A stretch of 11,592 bases of DNA from Nanoarchaeales archaeon (GTDB taxonomy: Archaea; Nanobdellota; Nanobdellia; Woesearchaeales; UBA583), in contig JABSQY010000006.1 of NCBI GenBank assembly GCA_013215525.1, forward strand, positions 32,386-43,977, given 5' to 3'. Position numbers and translations under genes: made by a program. The notes beneath the pieces are model-generated. The model saw only the letters and a program-made list of their open reading frames with translations, did not search any database and was not told where the DNA came from. Shown piece after piece: positions 7,887 through 11,592 of this stretch (position 1 is the stretch's first letter; the number at the start of each line of letters is the position of its first letter).

Positions 7887-7915
7887 AGAATATAATTTTC
7901 TTTTTCTGTCCCCTA
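7873..7915 (+). promoter_or_regulatory. Long-loop GC-rich inverted repeat (hairpin) at the end of the small ORF
   Basis: TAGGGGAC (7873-7880) and GTCCCCTA (7908-7915) are exact complements enclosing a 27-nt AT-rich loop with a T-rich stretch. In DNA this poor in G and C, two exactly complementary GGGG/CCCC blocks are very unlikely by chance. It may be a transcript-end structure, an RNA switch or a protein site. It lies 220 bp before the proposed aspS start. Confidence 0.5.
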
Positions 7916-8135
7916 AATTAACATCATAAATAACTACAAAAAATTCTATATTTAATTTTAAATCAAAAATAAAATATGATAAATATATTATTTCTAAATT
8001 CTGAAAAAAAGAATGACAAAATGAACATAATATTATATGTTAAACTTATTAAATCAATACAAAAATAACAAAAGTAATAATAAAAATAACCAAAAAACTA
8101 GCATAAAAACAATAAAAAATAACCATAACATAAAA
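7887..8135. other. AT-rich intergenic region and aspS 5' region
   Basis: Apart from the right arm of the hairpin (to 7915) I see no RNA gene or clear promoter. TATA-like stretches occur around 7978-7992 and 8026-8036 but none stands out. From 8037 to 8135 a frame is open in phase with aspS. It encodes only Asn/Lys/Ile-rich low-complexity residues, so it is treated as probably untranslated 5' region. Confidence 0.5.
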
Positions 8136-9422
8136 ATGAAAAGAACACAAATAAAACAAATAAAAGAACATATTTCAAAACAAATATGTATTAAAGGATT
8201 TGTCCAAAAAATTAGAGGACAAAGTAAAATTAAATTTTTAATTTTAAGAGATATAACAGGAACAATACAATGTATTTGTACAAGTAAAGATGAATCTTTA
8301 TTTGAGCAAATAAGTAAGATAACTCCTGAAAGTGTAGTATCAATAATAGGACTTGTAAAAGAAGAAAAACAAGCGCCATCTGGTGTTGAACTTAAAATAG
8401 AAAAGATAGAAATTTTATCATTATCTGAAGATTTACCAATACAAGTAATTGAGAAAAACAAAACTGAAACGACACTGCCAAAGCGATTAGATTATCGTTG
8501 GATTGATATTAGAAAAACTGATAAATTGAAAATCTTTCAAGTATGGACATCACTAGAAATTGGAATGAGAAAATACTTTGAAAAAGAAAAATTTATGCAA
8601 ATATATACTCCATCATTTATGAGCACACCATCAGAAAGTGGAGCGGAAGTTTTTGAAGTAAAATACTTTGAAACAACAGCATATCTATCTCAATCACCAC
8701 AGTTTTACAAGCAAATGGCACTCGCTGGTGGCTTTGAAAAAGTATTTGTAGTAGGTCCAGTTTTCAGAGCAGAAAAGTCAAACACAACAAGACATCTAAC
8801 TCAGTTTACAGGATGGGATTTTGAAGTTTCATACGTTGATGAAATCAAAGAATTAATTGATATTGAAGAAGATATGATAATTAGTTGCTTTAAACAAATA
8901 GAAATTGATAAACTTATTGACATTAAAATTCCACAAAAACCATTTCCAACAATTACAATGAAACAAGCAAAAGAAATATTAAAATTAGAGAAAATAAAAA
9001 GTGAAAAAGATTATGATTTATCACCCGAAGAAGAAAGAAAATTATCCCAAATTATAGAAAAAAAATTCAAACACGAATTTGTTTTTTTAACAGATTTTCC
9101 AACACAAGGAAGACCATTTTATCATAAAAGATATGATGAAGATAAAACACTTACAAAAAGTTTTGATTTATTGTATAAAGGAATTGAAATTACAACTGGC
9201 GCAATAAGAGAACACAAATTAGAAATACTAAAAAAACAAGCAATTGATAAAGAAATGGATTTAGAATCATTAGAACAATACTTTGAATTTTTCAAATATG
9301 GTTGTCCTCCTCATGGTGGCTGTGGCCTTGGTCCAGAAAGAATAATAATGAAACTATTAGATTTAGAAACAATCAAAGAAGCAACATTATTACCAAGAGA
9401 TGTTACAAGATTAACACCTTAA
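8136..9422 (+). CDS. aspS: Aspartyl-tRNA synthetase, archaeal type
   Basis: This class IIb synthetase activates Asp with ATP and charges tRNA-Asp (and tRNA-Asn if non-discriminating) in the cytoplasm. From Met at 8136 it is 428 aa, the usual archaeal length, with no bacterial GAD insertion. Residues ~16-95 form the OB-fold anticodon-binding domain. The catalytic core shows the AspRS signature QSPQFYKQ (186-193), motif 2 FRAEKSNTTRH (210-220) and motif 3 GLGPER (397-402). The ending TLLPRDVTRLTP is typical of AspRS and differs from the AsnRS ending. In motif 2, Gln223 stands where class IIb enzymes usually have Glu (RHLTEFT-type). Phe22 replaces the Trp often seen in the GWV motif. The frame extends upstream to an ATG at 8037, but those 33 residues are Asn/Lys low complexity without family similarity; MKRTQIKQIKEH matches normal family starts. 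Confidence 0.95.
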   Translation: MKRTQIKQIKEHISKQICIKGFVQKIRGQSKIKFLILRDITGTIQCICTSKDESLFEQISKITPESVVSIIGLVKEEKQAPSGVELKIEKIEILSLSEDLPIQVIEKNKTETTLPKRLDYRWIDIRKTDKLKIFQVWTSLEIGMRKYFEKEKFMQIYTPSFMSTPSESGAEVFEVKYFETTAYLSQSPQFYKQMALAGGFEKVFVVGPVFRAEKSNTTRHLTQFTGWDFEVSYVDEIKELIDIEEDMIISCFKQIEIDKLIDIKIPQKPFPTITMKQAKEILKLEKIKSEKDYDLSPEEERKLSQIIEKKFKHEFVFLTDFPTQGRPFYHKRYDEDKTLTKSFDLLYKGIEITTGAIREHKLEILKKQAIDKEMDLESLEQYFEFFKYGCPPHGGCGLGPERIIMKLLDLETIKEATLLPRDVTRLTP

Positions 9423-9450
9423 ACATAAACTGTGTGCTAAGTATATGATA

Positions 9451-9460
9451 AGTGTACACT
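9451..9460. repeat. 10-bp perfect palindrome upstream of the Lys-rich/Ubl operon
   Basis: AGTGTACACT is an exact palindrome ending about 25 bp before the proposed TATA box (9486-9495) of the downstream operon. The position suits an activator or repressor site. It is GC-richer than its surroundings. Confidence 0.3.
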
Positions 9461-9485
9461 AGTATTTATTATAAATCTTACAAAG

Positions 9486-9495
9486 TTTTATAATA
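9486..9495 (+). promoter_or_regulatory. TATA-like box for the Lys-rich/Ubl operon
   Basis: TTTTATAATA is centred about 25 bp before the ATG at 9516, consistent with a leaderless transcript carrying both downstream genes. Confidence 0.5.
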
Positions 9496-9515
9496 TTTAA
9501 AATACTATAAATACT

Positions 9516-10070
9516 ATGACACAAAAGCCACAAAAGGGTAATACAACAAATAAAAATACAAAAAAGCAAGATGATACAAAAACTAGCACAAAAAGTGCTA
9601 CAAAAAGTATTTATTTTTCAAACATTCCAAGACGTAAAATGTACGAAGAAATGTTAGACTTCGAAGATGGATTAATGGAACTTGAAATATTACAATATAA
9701 TGAAGAAAATTTTGTAAAATTTAAAGAAGTGTATAATGAAAAATCATTCAAAAAAATGAGTAGTTCATTTGTAAACATCAAAGCTGTTTTAATTATGTTT
9801 TTAGAAAATAGAAAGTATAAAACAGAAGCGGAACACAAAAAAGATTTAAAAGTTTTAATTGATAATCAAAAAAATACAAATACGCATATTAGAAAGAATA
9901 AAAACATTACAATTAAACAAAAATATTTATTCGCTAAACTAAATTATATTTTTGATAAACATGATATGGTAAAAGATGTAAAACATGCAAAATCAGCATA
10001 CAAATCCTTTGTAAAATTCAACGATGAAATACCTAAAATTTTAGAATTAAGAAGAGACCAAATGCGATAA
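9516..10070 (+). CDS. Lys-rich hypothetical protein (184 aa), operonic with a ubiquitin-like protein
   Basis: The protein has 33 lysines in 184 residues (18%) and no Cys or Trp. Residues 1-31 form a disordered tail rich in Lys, Thr, Gln and Asn with a TK(T/S) repeat (TKTSTKSATKS). The remainder is predicted mostly helical: an acidic patch (YEEMLDFEDGLMELEIL, about 43-59) is followed by a strongly basic body (for example NTHIRKNKNITIKQKY and VKDVKHAKSAYKSFVK), which suggests nucleic-acid contact. There is no signal peptide or membrane segment. The stop is followed after only 3 bp by the ATG of the ubiquitin-like gene, so the two are almost certainly co-transcribed and perhaps functionally linked. 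I do not recognise the family. It could be a modification target, an RNA-binding partner, or unrelated to the modifier. Confidence 0.8.
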   Translation: MTQKPQKGNTTNKNTKKQDDTKTSTKSATKSIYFSNIPRRKMYEEMLDFEDGLMELEILQYNEENFVKFKEVYNEKSFKKMSSSFVNIKAVLIMFLENRKYKTEAEHKKDLKVLIDNQKNTNTHIRKNKNITIKQKYLFAKLNYIFDKHDMVKDVKHAKSAYKSFVKFNDEIPKILELRRDQMR

Positions 10071-10073
10071 AAC

Positions 10074-10274
10074 ATGGAAATATATTTAGAAAAAGAGAAC
10101 AAAACAATTCAAAAAGAACTAGAAAATCCAATTGAATTAAAAAAAATATTAAAACAATTAAACATCTCAGTTGAGTCAGTAATACTTGTAAAAAATGATG
10201 AAATTACTCTTGAAGATGAAGATGTTTGTAATACTGATAAAATTAAAATTTTATCCGTTGTTTCAGGTGGTTAG
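10074..10274 (+). CDS. Ubiquitin-like small modifier / sulfur carrier (ThiS/MoaD/SAMP type)
   Basis: This 66-aa protein has the size, beta-grasp pattern and C-terminal Gly-Gly (IKILSVVSGG) of ThiS, MoaD, Urm1 and archaeal SAMP proteins. In that family an E1-like enzyme adenylates the terminal Gly; the protein then carries sulfur as a thiocarboxylate (thiamine, molybdopterin or tRNA thiolation) or is joined to lysines of target proteins. The features are an initial strand (MEIYLEK), helix (PIELKKILKQLN), strand with VESVILVKNDEI, acidic loop (TLEDEDVCNTD) and final strand into Gly65-Gly66. Length and the NDEI...VVSGG pattern are closest to ThiS-like/SAMP2-like carriers, but the subtype cannot be fixed. 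No E1, MoaE, ThiG or tRNA thiolase is in the window. The start is fixed by the 3-bp spacing to the upstream gene. Confidence 0.88.
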   Translation: MEIYLEKENKTIQKELENPIELKKILKQLNISVESVILVKNDEITLEDEDVCNTDKIKILSVVSGG

Positions 10275-10299
10275 AGAATTTTTTTTAAATTCTCTAACC
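10269..10299 (+). terminator. 13-bp perfect hairpin overlapping the end of the Ubl gene
   Basis: GGTTAGAGAATTT (10269-10281) and AAATTCTCTAACC (10287-10299) pair perfectly around a TTTTT loop. The left arm contains the final Gly codon and the TAG stop. It is probably a transcript terminator or 3' protecting structure for the two-gene operon. Confidence 0.6.
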
Positions 10300-10301
10300 T
10301 C

Positions 10302-10320
10302 CATCATCCATTGGATGATG
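10302..10320 (+). repeat. Second tandem hairpin after the Ubl gene
   Basis: CATCATCC and GGATGATG are exact complements flanking ATT (8 bp, 3-nt loop). The hairpin starts 3 bp after the first one and its sequence is unrelated to it. Confidence 0.5.
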
Positions 10321-10334
10321 TGAGGATTAATTTC

Positions 10335-10351
10335 TGAAAACATTGTTTTCA
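10335..10351 (+). repeat. Third tandem hairpin after the Ubl gene
   Basis: TGAAAAC (10335-10341) and GTTTTCA (10345-10351) are exact complements flanking ATT. The 3-nt loop is the same as in the second hairpin. Confidence 0.45.
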
Positions 10352-10575
10352 AAATAATATTAAATAATTTTTAAATTTTTTAATTATAATAAATTATTAT
10401 CAAAACTTAATTCTTTCAAACACATGAAAAACATTAAAAATGTACTATTTTTACAAAAATAATAATTAAAAATAAATATTTTTCATCAAATAAAAATAAA
10501 TAAAGTGTAGAAACTATTATTTCTAACTGTAAAATTAAAATATTATATTAAATAATCAAAATATTAGTTTTTAGT
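10352..10575. other. AT-rich intergenic region with promoter for the 296-aa gene
   Basis: This is almost pure A/T with no convincing gene; the only ATG-initiated frames are trivial (for example 12 codons from 10424). TATTATATTA at 10541-10550 is centred about 30 bp before the ATG at 10576 and is the best TATA candidate. A small inverted repeat (TAGAAA, 6-nt gap, TTTCTA) lies at about 10507-10524, just upstream of it. Confidence 0.45.
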
Positions 10576-11466
10576 ATGGGACTTTTTTCAAAAAGTAAAG
10601 AAAATGAAGATTTGATGCAAATCGATGAAATAAAACAGGTAAGTACAGAACTTCCAACATCGCCAAGTCTTCCAGAATTAAACGAGCCAATTCAAAGTGC
10701 TCCAGTAAATGAATTTAATAATCCATTTGCTCAAAATAATAATAGTGTAAGTAATGAAATGCCAAGTTTAGATTTAAACAATCAAACACAAGCAGCAACA
10801 CCAATTCCTGCAATGCCAGAGCAAGCAATGCCGCAACTAGACTTAAATCAACCAGCGCAAGTTCCAACACAACAACCACAAGCAACACCGCCAATAGCAG
10901 ATTTAATGCCTCAAGCAGAACCTCCAGCAATTCAAGAACAACCACAAGCAAATTCAATATTTCAAACAAATCAAACTCCAACAACACAAGACCCATTAGC
11001 ATCACAACTACCATCAGACCAAACAATACAAACACAAACTGCACCTGTAAAAGAAGTTCAAACTCAACCAAATAGTTTAGAAACAATTGTTCAAAAGCAA
11101 GAATACACAAAAGATCAAATTCAAGAATTAGTTGATGAAACAGTTGAACAAGTAATTGAAGAAAGATGGGAACAAATAGTTCAAAAAATTGAAAAAGTAG
11201 CTCAATGGAAAGACAAACAAGAGCAACACATAAATTTAATTAAAGAAGATATAATGACAATGAAAGAAAGTTTTGAGAAACTTGAAAAAAGAATAATTGA
11301 TAAAGTATCATCATACGATAGAAATATTTTAGATGTAAATTCAGAACTAAAAGCATTAGAAAAAGTATTCCAAAAAATTACTCCAACACTAGTTAATAAT
11401 GTAAATGAATTATCAGCAATTGCAAAATCATTTAAGAAAGATGCAAACACTGAAAAAATTGAATAA
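10576..11466 (+). CDS. Pro/Gln-rich protein with C-terminal coiled coil (296 aa)
   Basis: Residues 1-~170 are low complexity, rich in Pro, Gln, Asn and Ala, and almost certainly disordered. They contain repeated short motifs: LPELNEPIQ (32-40), MPSLDLNNQTQ (62-72) and MPQLDLNQPAQ (85-95). Residues ~176-290 form a long charged helical region (EERWEQIVQKIEKVAQWKDKQ, about 195-215, then heptads to 240), followed by YDRNILDVNSELKALEKVFQKITP and VNNVNELSAIAKSF. The architecture of a flexible tail plus coiled coil suggests a scaffold or adaptor. A distant resemblance to archaellum accessory (FlaC/ArlC-like) coiled-coil proteins came to mind but is not established. There is no signal peptide or membrane segment; the protein is cytoplasmic or membrane-peripheral. 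A convergent gene end lies 31 bp downstream. Confidence 0.85.
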   Translation: MGLFSKSKENEDLMQIDEIKQVSTELPTSPSLPELNEPIQSAPVNEFNNPFAQNNNSVSNEMPSLDLNNQTQAATPIPAMPEQAMPQLDLNQPAQVPTQQPQATPPIADLMPQAEPPAIQEQPQANSIFQTNQTPTTQDPLASQLPSDQTIQTQTAPVKEVQTQPNSLETIVQKQEYTKDQIQELVDETVEQVIEERWEQIVQKIEKVAQWKDKQEQHINLIKEDIMTMKESFEKLEKRIIDKVSSYDRNILDVNSELKALEKVFQKITPTLVNNVNELSAIAKSFKKDANTEKIE

Positions 11467-11480
11467 ATAATTATTAAATT

Positions 11481-11505
11481 AAAAATAAAAATTAAATTTA
11501 TTTTT
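11481..11505. terminator. AT-only inverted repeat between convergent genes
   Basis: AAAAATAAA (11481-11489) and TTTATTTTT (11497-11505) are exact complements with a 7-nt gap. The right arm is a T-rich tract on the plus strand and the left arm is T-rich on the minus strand, so it could end transcripts from both sides. The right arm overlaps the last codons of the minus-strand gene. Confidence 0.4.
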
Positions 11506-11592
11506 CTTTAGAAAAAAAATTAAAACTACGAGTTTTATTTTTCATAAATAACCCACAATATTCAAACACAAACTCAACACGTTTTGACTCAG
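11498..11592 (-). CDS. C-terminal fragment of an unidentified protein (start off window)
   Basis: On the minus strand one frame is open from the right edge to a TAA at 11500-11498. Its last 31 residues include RVEFVFEYCGLFMKNK and end in FNFFSKEK. The other two minus-strand frames in this interval have stops. The composition (alternating hydrophobic and charged residues, then a Lys-rich end) looks like a real C-terminus, and convergent arrangement with the 296-aa gene is sensible. The fragment is too short to assign a family. Confidence 0.45.
   Translation of the reverse strand, partial: ESKRVEFVFEYCGLFMKNKTRSFNFFSKEK

Noticed and set aside
8037..8135. N-terminal extension of AspRS by 33 residues from the ATG at 8037
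   Set aside because: The added residues are Asn/Lys/Ile low complexity, resemble the surrounding AT-rich intergenic DNA, and have no counterpart in AspRS, whereas MKRTQIK at 8136 is a normal family start.
8054..8461. Hydrophobic minus-strand frame over the aspS 5' end
   Set aside because: Antisense of Lys/Asn/Ile-rich codons within and before aspS; the plus-strand protein has clear family motifs.
8136..9422. Assignment as asparaginyl-tRNA synthetase
   Set aside because: QSPQFYKQ and the ending LLPRDVTRLTP fit AspRS; AsnRS usually has QSSQ and a different ending.
10313..10338. Possible C/D box small RNA (GATGATG and CTGA close together)
   Set aside because: The C-box-like sequence ends in TGATGT rather than TGATGA, the spacing is short, and the bases are already explained by perfect hairpins.
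10715..11110. Leu/Val-rich frame on the minus strand resembling a membrane protein
   Set aside because: It is the antisense of Gln/Pro/Ala/Asn codons (CAA gives Leu on the other strand) in the real plus-strand gene.
1..11592. CRISPR array, insertion sequence, integrase or attachment site
   Set aside because: No regularly spaced repeats, transposase or integrase motifs, or duplication of the tRNA 3' end were seen.

Overview
The window looks archaeal, most likely from a very AT-rich, small-genome DPANN-type lineage (Woesearchaeota/Pacearchaeota-like; the exact lineage is inference). Three things point this way: an archaeal-length (about 428 aa) aspartyl-tRNA synthetase without the bacterial GAD insertion; TATA-like boxes about 25-30 bp upstream of several start codons, which suggests leaderless mRNAs; and a small beta-grasp protein ending in Gly-Gly, of the ThiS/MoaD/SAMP type. 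Most other genes are hypothetical, and the giant secreted protein fits what is commonly seen in such archaea.

Layout. Positions 1-425 (minus) hold the N-terminal part of a Lys-rich, probably coiled-coil protein cut by the window edge. A divergent intergenic region with a perfect 8-bp inverted repeat separates it from a 142-aa hypothetical gene (539-967, plus). A tRNA-Leu(UAG) follows at 1048-1130, then a 22-bp perfect palindrome. Next come two exported proteins on the minus strand: a 1699-aa Sec-type (possibly lipoprotein) surface protein with Ig-like N-terminal modules and a Cys-rich middle (2509-7608), and, 62 bp downstream of it, a 406-aa protein with a textbook twin-arginine signal peptide (1226-2446) and its own strong TATA box.

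The region 7609-8135 carries a divergent promoter, an 11-bp tandem repeat, a possible 33-aa small ORF with its own TATA box, and a long-loop hairpin over that ORF's stop codon. Then come aspS (8136-9422, plus) and a tight two-gene unit. That unit encodes a 184-aa Lys-rich (18% Lys) unknown protein and, after 3 bp, a 66-aa ubiquitin-like protein ending in VVSGG. Three tandem perfect hairpins follow the unit. The right end holds a 296-aa protein with a Pro/Gln-rich tail and a C-terminal coiled coil (10576-11466), and the C-terminal end of a convergent minus-strand gene that runs off the window.

Three points deserve most attention: the coupling of a Ubl modifier to a very Lys-rich unknown protein with three hairpins after it; the pairing of a Tat-exported protein with a giant Sec-exported surface protein; and the unannotated small ORF/hairpin locus at 7753-7915. 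None can be assigned a function from sequence alone.
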